From Acidobacteriota bacterium (GTDB taxonomy: Bacteria; Acidobacteriota; Terriglobia; Acidiferrales; UBA7541): a stretch of 64,000 nt of DNA. A program made the translations under genes and the position numbers. The stretch spans positions 1-64,000 of the forward strand of contig JAJPIE010000036.1 in the NCBI GenBank assembly GCA_021324935.1, given 5' to 3'. The notes beneath the pieces were generated by a model. That model made no database searches and was not told the origin of the DNA. It saw only the letters and a program-made list of their open reading frames with translations. Positions 27,424 through 35,374 of this stretch are shown here, piece after piece; position 1 is the stretch's first letter, and every line of letters starts with the position of its first letter.

Positions 27424-27888
27424 TTACGTCAGGTTGCGCAGGCGGGCGAGCACCTCGGTGGCGTGGCCCTTGGCTTTCACATCGTCCCAGATTTCCTCAA
27501 TTTTGCCGTCAGCGCCGATGAGGAAGCTGCTGCGGGCGATGCCCTTGAACGCGCGGCCCAGGAATTTTTTCATACGCCAGGCGCCGTAGGATTCGATCAT
27601 CTTGTGCGTGGGATCACTGAGCAGCGGAAAGTTCAGCTTCTGCCTGGCCTTGAAACTTTGCAGCGCTTTCAAGGGGTCGGCGCTGACACCGAAAATTAGT
27701 ACCCCCAGCTTATCGAACTTCGCTTTTGCGTCACGAAACTCGGACGCTTCTGTGATTCAACCGGGCGTGTTGGCCTTCGGGTAGAAGAAAAGCAGAGCGC
27801 GATTGCCTTTGAAGTCGCTCAGCGAAATATTCTTGCCTTCATCGGAAATGAGGGCAAAATCGGGGGCTTTCTGGCCAACTTTGAGCAT
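27424..27888 (-). CDS. Bcp/AhpC-TSA-type peroxiredoxin with in-frame TGA at the catalytic position (probable selenoprotein)
   Basis: From ATG 27888 the frame reads MLKVGQKAPDFALISDEGKN and on to YPKANTPG, then TGA (27759-27757, codon 44), then ITEASEFRDAKAK, FGVSADP and the C-terminal half to 27424. In Bcp peroxiredoxins this spot reads TPGCT, the peroxidatic cysteine, so the TGA stands exactly at the catalytic residue. The protein would be 154 residues, normal for Bcp. The usual resolving Cys five residues on is Ser. A SECIS-like hairpin lies 10-29 nt after the TGA. It would reduce peroxides using thioredoxin or a similar donor. Without Sec insertion it would end at 43 residues. Confidence 0.85.
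27728..27747 (-). promoter_or_regulatory. Predicted bacterial SECIS hairpin
   Basis: In the mRNA, nine bases after the UGA, GCGUC pairs with GACGC and, past a single bulged U, CGA pairs with UCG around the loop GUU. The loop begins with G and sits 17 nt from the UGA. That fits the usual bacterial rules: 16-37 nt to the loop, a G in the first two loop positions and a short upper stem. Confidence 0.7.
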
Positions 27889-27938
27889 GGATGATCTCCA
27901 GAATTGCGTTTGGGTGCGAAATTTTGATGGCGCCAGAC

Positions 27939-27964
27939 GGCCCGCCTCCGAAGGCGGGCCCTAC
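27939..27964 (-). repeat. GTAG-headed REP-like hairpin
   Basis: On the minus strand GTAG is followed by a 9-bp stem, GGCCCGCCT at 27939-27947 with AGGCGGGCC at 27952-27960, and a CCGA loop. It lies between gatB and the peroxiredoxin gene. Its sequence is almost the same as the hairpin at 641-662. Confidence 0.75.
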
Positions 27965-28037
27965 AACTGGTCGTTAGATCAATGGCGTACGCTTCCCTGC
28001 CTTTGCCGGGGCAAACAGGAGACGGCCGCCGCAAAAG

Positions 28038-29519
28038 CTAAGAAAGCAGGCGGCGGACGATGTCGTTGACCACTTGCGGATTCGCCTGGCCCCTGGTGGC
28101 CTTCATCACCTGGCCGACAAAGAACTTGAACACGCCTTCGTTGCCGGATTTGAACTTCGCGACATTGTCGGGATTCTTCTCGATCACCTCGCGCGCCGCT
28201 TTTTCGATGGTGTCCTCGCCTACCTGCGCGCCGAGGCCTTCCGCGGCAACAATCTCGGTGGCGGAGCGGCCCGTTTCGAACATCGTTGCAAAGGCTTTCT
28301 TGCCGACCGCGGCAGTGATTTTGCCGGAATCCACCAGAACAACCAGTTCGCCTAGCGCTTTGGGAGAAACCGGGCTGGCCGCGATCTCCTTGCCGGAGTC
28401 GTTGAGGCGGCGCAAAAGTTCGGTCTGCATCCAGTTGGCGGCGGCTTTGCCGGGCGCGCCTGCCTTCACCACGGATTCGAAATAATCCGCCAGGCCCTGC
28501 GAGTCGGTGAGCACTTCCGCGTCATAGGCAGTGACGCCGTAGGTCGAAACGAAACGCGCGCGCTTGGCCCCGGGCAATTCCGGCAGCGCGCGCAGGACAT
28601 CGTCGCGCCACGTTGCGCCGGCGTGCACGGGAAGAAGATCCGGCTCCGGGAAATAGCGATAGTCATGCGCTTTCTCTTTCGAGCGCATGGAATCGGTGCG
28701 GTTCGCGGCCTGGTTCCAAAGCCGCGTTTCCTGCGAGATGCGCCCACCGGACTCGATGATCCCGATGTGCCGCTCGATTTCATATTCGAGCGCCTTCGCA
28801 AGATAGCGGAAGGAATTCAGGTTCTTCACTTCGACCTTGGTGCCGAATTCGCTGGAGCCGCGCGGGCGCACGCTGACGTTGGCGTCGCAGCGAAGCGAGC
28901 CTTCTTCCATGTTGCAGTCGCTGACGCCAATGTACAGAAGTATCTGCCGCAGCGTGGTCAGATAGGCGTAAGCCTCGTCCGGCGTTCGCATGTCGGGCTC
29001 GGAAACAATTTCGCTGAGCGGCGTGCCGCAACGATTGAAATCCACGTAAGTTTTTTCGCCGGAGTGCGGGAAGCCTTCATGGAGCGACTTGCCGGCGTCT
29101 TCCTCGAGATGCAGGCGCGTGATGCCGATGCGTTTCGTTTTGCCTTTCACTTCGATTTCAAGCCAGCCGCCCGTGGCGAGCGGCAATTCATACTGCGAGA
29201 TCTGATAGCCCTTCGGCAGGTCGGGGTAGAAATAGTTTTTGCGGGCGAAGCGCGAATGCTCGTGCACCGTGCAGTTGATGGCCAGCGCGGCGCGCATGGC
29301 CATTTCCACGGCGCGCTTGTTGAGCACCGGAAGCGTCCCGGGCAGCCCGAGACAAACCGGACAGACGTTGGTGTTCGGGGGATCTCCGAACTGCGTGGAG
29401 CAGCCGCAAAAAATTTTCGATTTGGTGAGCAGTTGAACGTGGACTTCCAGTCCTATCACGGGCTCGTATTTCGCGAGTAAGTCGGGAGAAATAGCCGATT
29501 CTGTGGCGAATTTCGTCAT
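28038..29519 (-). CDS. gatB: Aspartyl/glutamyl-tRNA amidotransferase subunit B
   Basis: GatB activates Glu or Asp mischarged on tRNA-Gln/tRNA-Asn as part of GatCAB. The 493-residue sequence has [15 protein letters not shown], the zinc-site cysteines in FCGCSTQFG and [17 protein letters not shown], and a C-terminal YqeY-like tail domain ([25 protein letters not shown]). gatA and gatC are not adjacent. The single tRNA in this window is tRNA-Asn, a GatCAB substrate in organisms without AsnRS. Confidence 0.95.
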   Translation of the reverse strand: MTKFATESAISPDLLAKYEPVIGLEVHVQLLTKSKIFCGCSTQFGDPPNTNVCPVCLGLPGTLPVLNKRAVEMAMRAALAINCTVHEHSRFARKNYFYPDLPKGYQISQYELPLATGGWLEIEVKGKTKRIGITRLHLEEDAGKSLHEGFPHSGEKTYVDFNRCGTPLSEIVSEPDMRTPDEAYAYLTTLRQILLYIGVSDCNMEEGSLRCDANVSVRPRGSSEFGTKVEVKNLNSFRYLAKALEYEIERHIGIIESGGRISQETRLWNQAANRTDSMRSKEKAHDYRYFPEPDLLPVHAGATWRDDVLRALPELPGAKRARFVSTYGVTAYDAEVLTDSQGLADYFESVVKAGAPGKAAANWMQTELLRRLNDSGKEIAASPVSPKALGELVVLVDSGKITAAVGKKAFATMFETGRSATEIVAAEGLGAQVGEDTIEKAAREVIEKNPDNVAKFKSGNEGVFKFFVGQVMKATRGQANPQVVNDIVRRLLS

Positions 29520-29588
29520 GGCGAAGCAAAATTATAGCATTACAATGCCCGCGAAGGCCGCGCCCCGCTGGTTCATGGATGTGCGCTG

Positions 29589-30146
29589 CTAGACGCTGTA
29601 TGTGGGCGCCGGCTCGCGGAGAACAGGGAAGAGCTTCTCCGCCAGCGCGAAAATGCCAAACAGCAGTGCGGCGTAAAAAGCGTCGCCAAGCAGTGTGTTG
29701 GCAAAGAGGGGCAAGCCCGCGATGTAGCAGGCAGCCAGGCCGGCGAGGCTGTGCGGGTATGTGTCAAAGGCCTCCCAGATCGCAAAGTTGGTAATGAGGA
29801 AAAACTGCAAAGCGCCGAGGACAACGGCCAATGCGATGAGCACGACGCCGCGGCGATTGCTCAGCCAGGTGCCAATGAGGACTTCGAGCAGGAAGCTGGC
29901 GTAAACGACTGGAATCAGCCGGTGCAGGCCGACGAAGAGATCACCAGCAAACAGCGCGGCGAGTGGAAAGAGAAACGCGAAGCGGCGGTCGCGGAACATT
30001 GCGCCGGAAAACAGCGCCATCGCTCCAATCGGCGTGAAGTTCCACGGATGAGGCGCAATACGAAGCGCGGCGGCGAGCACGATCATGACGCCGGCCATGA
30101 GGGCGCGAAGGGCAAAAGACTGTGATGTGGATTTTTCTGGAAGCAT
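29589..30146 (-). CDS. Small integral membrane protein (DUF6580-like) in the B12 operon
   Basis: At 185 residues with about five membrane helices, it has NFTPIGAMALFSGAMF and FPLAALFAGDLFVGLH near the N-terminus, a pattern seen in the DUF6580 group and reminiscent of ECF-transporter S components. It starts 6 bases after the DUF71 gene, third in a unit headed by btuB and its cobalamin riboswitch. A role in uptake of a corrinoid or a B12-related compound is an inference from that context. Confidence 0.7.
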   Translation of the reverse strand: MLPEKSTSQSFALRALMAGVMIVLAAALRIAPHPWNFTPIGAMALFSGAMFRDRRFAFLFPLAALFAGDLFVGLHRLIPVVYASFLLEVLIGTWLSNRRGVVLIALAVVLGALQFFLITNFAIWEAFDTYPHSLAGLAACYIAGLPLFANTLLGDAFYAALLFGIFALAEKLFPVLREPAPTYSV

Positions 30147-30152
30147 GACTCT

Positions 30153-30836
30153 CTAAACCTCCTTCAGCGGCGTTGCCGGCAGCAAATCGCAAAAAACGAA
30201 GCCGTCTCTTTCGACTTTTTCGCCGATGGTGAAAGGAACCGGCTGAGCGAAGAGGGGGCCGTCGAAGACAAAAGTGTGAAATTCGCCGTTTTCCCCGCAC
30301 GGATCGACGTTCGGCGGCAGAGCGGAGAAGAAGGACGCGTCGAGTTCGCGGCCAGCGAAGCCGGGATCGAGCACCCGGGAATCGATGCACACCGCGACGG
30401 CGCGAAAACCAAGAGCTTGAAAATCCCGTACCAACTCGCGCGTATCGCGCTTCCAGATGGGAAACACCGCCTGCATCTCCACCCGGGCCAGATTGTTTTC
30501 GCGGTAACGGCGTAAATCTTCGAGGAAGATGTCGCCGAACGCGACCTTGCGGATTCCTTTCGCAAGAAAGTGGCGCATGGCTTCCTCCATGCGCGTCTCG
30601 TAGATGGGATTCACGCACTGCGGCGGAATGAAAACTTCGTGCAAGGGCAGGCGGAGCGATTCCGCCTGCCGATGGAGAAGCTCGCGGCGCACGCCGTGCA
30701 TGCTGACGCGATCGTAGCCTTCGGTGACCGTGGCGAGGAGCGACGCCACCCGCACTTCCGCGTTCCGCGACAATGCGTGCAACGCGAGCGCGCTGTCCTT
30801 GCCGCCGCTCCAGCAAAAAAGCGCCAGGTCCGCCAT
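30153..30836 (-). CDS. PP-loop ATPase of the DUF71/COG2102 family (B12-associated)
   Basis: The 227-residue protein has the PP-loop SGGKDSALALHAL (residues ~10-22) and the family signature GENGEFHTFVFDGPLF. Archaeal and eukaryotic relatives (Dph6) amidate diphthine, but bacteria lack diphthamide, and comparative genomics has linked the bacterial branch to B12 salvage. That agrees with this position: its ATG overlaps the btuB stop (TGATG), so it is translationally coupled to the B12 receptor. The reaction is unknown. Confidence 0.85.
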   Translation of the reverse strand: MADLALFCWSGGKDSALALHALSRNAEVRVASLLATVTEGYDRVSMHGVRRELLHRQAESLRLPLHEVFIPPQCVNPIYETRMEEAMRHFLAKGIRKVAFGDIFLEDLRRYRENNLARVEMQAVFPIWKRDTRELVRDFQALGFRAVAVCIDSRVLDPGFAGRELDASFFSALPPNVDPCGENGEFHTFVFDGPLFAQPVPFTIGEKVERDGFVFCDLLPATPLKEV

Positions 30837-33094
30837 CAGTTTTTCCCGGCGAAGCTATAGCGCATCCCGAGCATGAAGTAGCGGCCCAGGGCAGGGTAGC
30901 CGAGCGCGTCCTGGTATTGCTTGTCGAAAAGATTGATGGCTCGCGCGGTCAAAAACAGGCCGCGGGTGAAGCGGTAGCTGGCGGCCATGTCGAAACGAGC
31001 GTAGCCCGGATTATTGATCTGAACCGGATCGACGAAATTCGTGTCCGTACGCACCCCGGAAAAATAGCCGATGAAATTCCAATTCACACGCGCGTAACTG
31101 ACGTTGACTCCCAGCGAACCGGAGTTGACCGGGCGGCGGATCAGGTGATTCCCCGGAACCAGCGAGGGATCAGAGGCATTCGGCGATTTGACGACCCGCG
31201 AATTGTCGTAGGTGTAATTGCCATTGAGAAAGAGCCATTTGCGGAAGCGGAATTGAGAAGTCACATTGGCGCCGCGCGCGATGGCCAGGTCCGTGTTGAA
31301 GTAGCTGCCGCAGAAATTCGGATTGGGCGGCGGAAAGTAGCCGAAGCTCACGATGTCGTAATAGCGATAGTAAAAATAGTCCGCGGAGATTTCCCAACGG
31401 TCGTTGGCGAGCTTCTGGTCGATGCCGGTGGTCCAATTTTTGCTGGCCTCGGGCTTGAGATTCGGGTTCCCGGCAAAGCAGGGATCGGTGCCGAATGTCT
31501 GATCGAAACGCGGCTCCTTGATGCCCTGGCCGTAGAAAGCGCGATAGCGGGTGTCGCCGAAAAAGCCTTTGCCATTGTGCAGCGCGTAAGAGCCCCCGAC
31601 GCGGGGAACGACGCGGGTGCCAAAACTCGCGTTGGCCTCGACGCGGCCGCCGAAATCAAGCGTCAAGCGCGAGACCGGCGTGTAGCGAAAATCGAGATAG
31701 CCGGCCTGATTGTTGCGGCGCAGATGGCCGGGATTGACGAACGAGACCCCGCCGTTTTCCACTTCGTACTGGTAGCCGATCGTAGCGAGAAATTTTCGCG
31801 AGATGTAGCTGGATTGCGCGTCGACTGCGGCGCGGTTGTAGCTGAGCAGCGAATCGTAGGTGAAATCGCAAAATTCGGCGGTGGGGATCGCCGCGGGGTT
31901 CGTTTGCGGGCAAAAAGCGTTGGGGTCCGTGGCGTAGTAACTTTGTTGCGGATTGAAGCTATGCTGGCGCGTGTAAGCTTCGCTGCCGTTGATCTGATGT
32001 TTCCAATGTGAACCGGTGGCGAATTCCCATCGCCCGTTGGCGCTGAAGATGTGCTGCGCGTAACCCTGATAGAGGCTCGGCGGCACGAAGAGCGTCTGGC
32101 CTGGAATGCCCGCGTCGCTGGTGTTGTTTCGCAGCGAGAGATGCAATTGATTTGTATCCGAGAAGGAATAGCCGAAATTTCCGGAGAGCGAGCGGTTGAT
32201 GAAACCGTCGTTGGGGCCCTGGCCATCGGTTTGGAAGTAGGCGGCTGAGGCGGAATAGTCGAACTTGTCGAGAAGGCCACTGAGGTCGGCGCCCCCGCGG
32301 CCGGAGGAAAAATTGCCACCTTCGGAGTAAACATTTAAGGCAGGCACGCGGGTTTCGCCGCGATGGGTGAAGAGTTGAATGACACCGGAAACGGCGTCGC
32401 TGCCGTAAAGAGCGCTTTCGGCGCCGCGAACGATTTCGACCTTGTCGATATTTTCCGTGGTGACGCTGGAAAAATCGACGGCGCTGCCGGGTGGATTGAT
32501 GGGTGTGCCGTCGACGAGAACTTTTGTGAAGTCCGAATTGCCGCCGTTCAGGAAGATGGAAGCGCTGCCGCCAAAACGTCCGGTGCGGTCTATGGCGATG
32601 CCCGGGGAAAATTCCAGCAGCTCGGGCAGCGAAGGGGCCTGGCGATTTTCGATGGTTTCGCGGGAAATAATGTCGGTGGGAGCCGTGGTTTGTTGCGCCG
32701 AGGATGGAACCGATTGCGCGGTGACGACCACTTGCGCGGAAAGCGGTTCAAGCTCCATGCGAATGTTGAGGACGCGAGACTCGCCGGATGAGAGCGTGAC
32801 GGTGGAATCCCGCGCGACGAAAGATGAGTGCGTAAAGCGCAGGCGGTAGCTTCCGGCAGGTAGTTGCAGCGAATAGGAGCCGCTGGCGGAAGTGGACGTG
32901 GAAGCCAGCGCGGCAGCAACCCCGGATTCGGACTGCGCGACGATTTCGACATTGGCAACAGGCGCGCCAGAAGGATCGGTGAGCGCCCCGGAAAGATGCG
33001 CGTCGGAATTTTGCGACTGCGGGCTGGCTTGCAAATTCAGAGACAGCAGGAAAAAGGCGAAGAGCAAAAAGAAGACGGCGATTGGATTTTTCAT
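30836..33094 (-). CDS. btuB: TonB-dependent outer-membrane cobalamin receptor, BtuB-like
   Basis: The 752 residues comprise a signal peptide, a carboxypeptidase-regulatory-like beta domain (~33-110, SGALTDPSGAPVANVEIVA), a TonB plug (~125-235, with LPELLEFSPGIAIDR and IEVVRGAESALYGSDAVSG-type sequence) and a 22-strand barrel ending in an aromatic residue pattern (YFMLGMRYSF). The plug and the upstream cobalamin riboswitch make a B12 receptor the natural reading. The regulatory-like N-terminal domain is an acidobacterial habit. The GGAGG before the ATG lies beside a stable hairpin. Confidence 0.88.
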   Translation of the reverse strand: MKNPIAVFFLLFAFFLLSLNLQASPQSQNSDAHLSGALTDPSGAPVANVEIVAQSESGVAAALASTSTSASGSYSLQLPAGSYRLRFTHSSFVARDSTVTLSSGESRVLNIRMELEPLSAQVVVTAQSVPSSAQQTTAPTDIISRETIENRQAPSLPELLEFSPGIAIDRTGRFGGSASIFLNGGNSDFTKVLVDGTPINPPGSAVDFSSVTTENIDKVEIVRGAESALYGSDAVSGVIQLFTHRGETRVPALNVYSEGGNFSSGRGGADLSGLLDKFDYSASAAYFQTDGQGPNDGFINRSLSGNFGYSFSDTNQLHLSLRNNTSDAGIPGQTLFVPPSLYQGYAQHIFSANGRWEFATGSHWKHQINGSEAYTRQHSFNPQQSYYATDPNAFCPQTNPAAIPTAEFCDFTYDSLLSYNRAAVDAQSSYISRKFLATIGYQYEVENGGVSFVNPGHLRRNNQAGYLDFRYTPVSRLTLDFGGRVEANASFGTRVVPRVGGSYALHNGKGFFGDTRYRAFYGQGIKEPRFDQTFGTDPCFAGNPNLKPEASKNWTTGIDQKLANDRWEISADYFYYRYYDIVSFGYFPPPNPNFCGSYFNTDLAIARGANVTSQFRFRKWLFLNGNYTYDNSRVVKSPNASDPSLVPGNHLIRRPVNSGSLGVNVSYARVNWNFIGYFSGVRTDTNFVDPVQINNPGYARFDMAASYRFTRGLFLTARAINLFDKQYQDALGYPALGRYFMLGMRYSFAGKN

Positions 33095-33098
33095 GGTT

Positions 33099-33123
33099 CC
33101 TCCACTCCCTCACGCGCGGGAGT
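33099..33123 (-). promoter_or_regulatory. Hairpin touching the btuB ribosome-binding site
   Basis: ACTCCC pairs with GGGAGT around a short GC-rich loop, and the GGAGG Shine-Dalgarno follows directly. There is no T-tract, so the expression platform of the upstream cobalamin riboswitch is more likely translational than a terminator. Confidence 0.5.
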
Positions 33124-33160
33124 TTGAAGGTTGGCCGGTGCAAAGCGACTTGCACGGGCT

Positions 33161-33401
33161 GCAGACTTCGCCGGTCTCCTGTCTTGGCGAAAAGAACCCC
33201 GCGAGGTGTGCCGGGCTAAAGCCCGGCCCCTACAGGGTCCTACAAGGACAGTGTAGGGGCCGACCTTCAGGTCGGCTCTTCCTGAGTTCGCTCAATGCCT
33301 TCCCGCGGCAACATGCGCCACAGTGACAACGAGCCGTACATTCGCCTTACAGTCGCGCGGCGGCGACGGTATTGCACCGTCTTCCCGAGCACGAAGTCCG
33401 C
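33161..33401 (-). ncRNA. Cobalamin riboswitch (long form) upstream of btuB
   Basis: The RNA is closed by P1 arms GCGGACUUC (33401-33393) and GAAGUCUGC (33169-33161). Conserved blocks follow in order: CGGGAAGACGGUGCAAUACCG, CGCGACUGUAAGG, CACUGUGGCGC, CGCGGGAAGG and the B12 box AAGACAGGAGACCGGC. At 241 nt it is longer than usual, because two REP-like hairpins sit between the GGGAAGG block and the B12 box. It should shut down btuB and the two genes behind it when adenosyl- or another cobalamin is plentiful. Confidence 0.9.
33210..33276 (-). repeat. Inverted pair of GTAG-headed REP-like elements inside the riboswitch
   Basis: GCCGGGCT/AGCCCGGC (33210-33227) and GCCGACCT/AGGTCGGC (33259-33276) are two hairpins whose GTAG heads face each other. 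Between them, complementary GGCCCCUACA/UGUAGGGGCC and GUCC/GGAC segments form a third hairpin. The layout is that of a BIME (two REPs in opposite orientation). Confidence 0.75.
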
Positions 33402-33485
33402 GGTTGAAGTGGAGGGGCGTAGCCCGCTGTGGATTAAGGTTGTCGGCAGCGCAGAGTTGCCGGATTGAGGTGGACGAGGAAGTTT

Positions 33486-34337
33486 CTATTTGTTCGAAAA
33501 CAGCGTGACGCGCGGACGGCCGGAGGCGGTCATCTCCACTGTCAGCGGCGCCTGGAAAACCTGTTCGAGAATTTCGCGCTGCAGCACCGTGGCGGGCGGC
33601 CCAACGCGCAAACATTTGCCGCGCTGCAACAGCACAACTTGATCGGCATATTCGCCGGCGAGGTTCAGTTCATGGGTCACCACAACAACGGTGTAGCGGT
33701 TCTGCATCGCCAGGCGCCGCAGCGATTCGAGCAAGTCCACCTGCGCGCCGATGTCCAGATGCAACGTAGGCTCGTCGAGCAGCAACAAGAGCGGTTGCTG
33801 AGCAAGGGCCCGCGCCAGGATGATCCGCTGCTTTTCTCCCCCGGAGATTTTATCCATCCAGCGATCCACCAACTGCGATGCGCCCACCTGGGCGAGCGCG
33901 TTGTTGACGATGGCGATATCCTGGTCCGATTCGAACCGCAGGCCGCCGCCGTACGGATGGCGTCCCTGCATCACGAATTCCCACGCGCGCGCGGGAAACA
34001 GCAGGCGGCTTTCCTGTTGCACCAAGGCGATGCGCTGCGCGCGAGTCTTCACCGGCAGGGAATGTGTGGCGAAACCATTCAGGAATATGCGGCCAGAGAG
34101 GGGCTCGAGCGAGCCAGAGATAAGTTTCAGCAGCGTGGACTTACCGCTGGCATTAGGGCCAAGGATGGCAACGAGCTCGCCGGGCCTGGCCTGAAAGCTG
34201 AGGGCTTCGAGAGTGAAGAGCGGCGCCTGCGAAGGATTGGGCGCGTAAGCGTAGCTGACCTGCTCGACGCTCAGGCGCACATCGGAACTCGCGCGAGCGG
34301 CGTCGCCCGGAAGAGGATGACGAGCAGCGGTACTCAT
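33486..34337 (-). CDS. btuD: Cobalamin ABC transporter ATP-binding protein
   Basis: A 283-residue ABC ATPase: Walker A GPNASGKST, Q-loop QQESRLLFP, signature ISGGEKQR, Walker B LLLLLDEPT and switch VTHEL. It is of the iron-siderophore/B12 (FecCD/BtuCD) type. Its ATG overlaps the btuC stop by four bases (ATGA), and it is the last gene of btuF-btuC-btuD, placing it on the cytoplasmic face of BtuC. The first residue of the signature is Ile rather than Leu, without expected effect. Confidence 0.9.
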   Translation of the reverse strand: MSTAARHPLPGDAARASSDVRLSVEQVSYAYAPNPSQAPLFTLEALSFQARPGELVAILGPNASGKSTLLKLISGSLEPLSGRIFLNGFATHSLPVKTRAQRIALVQQESRLLFPARAWEFVMQGRHPYGGGLRFESDQDIAIVNNALAQVGASQLVDRWMDKISGGEKQRIILARALAQQPLLLLLDEPTLHLDIGAQVDLLESLRRLAMQNRYTVVVVTHELNLAGEYADQVVLLQRGKCLRVGPPATVLQREILEQVFQAPLTVEMTASGRPRVTLFSNK

Positions 34338-35374
34338 GCAATTCTCCTGCGAAGCAAGTAGAGGAACAACGGCGCGCCGGCGGCTGCGGTCATGGCGCCG
34401 ACGGGCAAATCGGTCGGCGCGGTAACAGTGCGGGCGAGGGTGTCTGCAATCACGATGGCGATTGCGCCGCCAAGCGCGGACGCGGGCAAGAGCATGCGAT
34501 GGTCAGATCCGAAGATGAGGCGCATCACGTGAGGAACCAGCAGGCCGACGTAGCCGATGGCGCCGCTGACGGATACTGCCAGCCCGGTGAGGACGGAAGC
34601 CGAGAGATAGACGACGATGCGTACGCGCGGCACGTCGACCCCGAGATGCATGGCTTCCTTTTCGCCGGCAAGCAAAAGGTTCAAATCGGACGCGGTGGTA
34701 TAGATCGCGCTGGCGGCAACGATAAAACCCAGACACAAAAAATAAAGGAGACTGCGGGGCTGCGGCGTGGAAAGGTCGCCCATCAGCCAGAACGCGGTGC
34801 CGCGCAGATTGCTGCCGCTCAGCGTAGTCATCAAGAACATGATGATGGCGGAAAGGAATGAGACAGTGATGATTCCGCCGAGCAGGAGGGTGGTGCTATC
34901 GATCTCGCCATCGCGCAGCCCGAGAAAATAAACCACCGCGATGGTAAGCGCCGCGCCGATGAACGCGCCGATGGGCGTGATGAGCCCCGCAACGTCGGGC
35001 GTGAGATTCAGATGGCTCTCGACAATCAGGGCCACGATGGCGCCCAACGCCGCGCCCGAGGAAACGCCGAGCACATACGGATCCGCCAGCGGATTCCGCA
35101 GCAGCGCCTGGAAGCTGGCTCCGGCCACGGAAAGCGAGGCGCCAACGACAATGCCCAGCAGGATGCGTGGCAGGCGAATGTCGAGCACGATCATGCCGTA
35201 ATCGGTGGAGAGTGAGTTCGCCCGGTGCAGCAGGACGTTGATCAAGTCCTTGCCGAGACCATAGAGAGAAACCTGCACGGCGCCGAGTTTCAGCGCGATC
35301 ACCACCACGACAAACAAAATGGCAGCGAGAACGCCGCAACGCAAAAAGAGCCGGGCGAGTGTCAACGGGCGCAC
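34334..35374 (-). CDS. btuC: Cobalamin ABC transporter permease
   Basis: The 346 residues hold about ten membrane helices of the FecCD/BtuC family, with RLPRILLGIVVGASLSVAG, LLRNPLADPYVLGVSSGAALG and GYVGLLVPHVMRLIFG. I take the GTG at 35374 as start because AGGAG lies six bases upstream, inside the end of btuF; longer frames only add a basic out-of-family stretch. The 13-base overlap with btuF implies coupled translation. It imports B12 across the inner membrane with BtuD and BtuF. Confidence 0.9.
   Translation of the reverse strand: MRPLTLARLFLRCGVLAAILFVVVVIALKLGAVQVSLYGLGKDLINVLLHRANSLSTDYGMIVLDIRLPRILLGIVVGASLSVAGASFQALLRNPLADPYVLGVSSGAALGAIVALIVESHLNLTPDVAGLITPIGAFIGAALTIAVVYFLGLRDGEIDSTTLLLGGIITVSFLSAIIMFLMTTLSGSNLRGTAFWLMGDLSTPQPRSLLYFLCLGFIVAASAIYTTASDLNLLLAGEKEAMHLGVDVPRVRIVVYLSASVLTGLAVSVSGAIGYVGLLVPHVMRLIFGSDHRMLLPASALGGAIAIVIADTLARTVTAPTDLPVGAMTAAAGAPLFLYLLRRRIA

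Noticed and set aside
27424..27672. Separate 82-residue 'peroxiredoxin fragment' gene
   Set aside because: It is only the part after the next in-frame ATG. The frame continues upstream through a single TGA to a full Bcp N-terminus, so it is not an independent gene.
30153..30836. Diphthine-ammonia ligase annotation
   Set aside because: Bacteria do not make diphthamide. The signature is that of the wider DUF71/COG2102 family and the context is B12, so the enzyme name would mislead.
637..33276. CRISPR-like interpretation of the recurring hairpins
   Set aside because: The copies are dispersed, lack regular spacing and unique spacers, and there are no cas genes.
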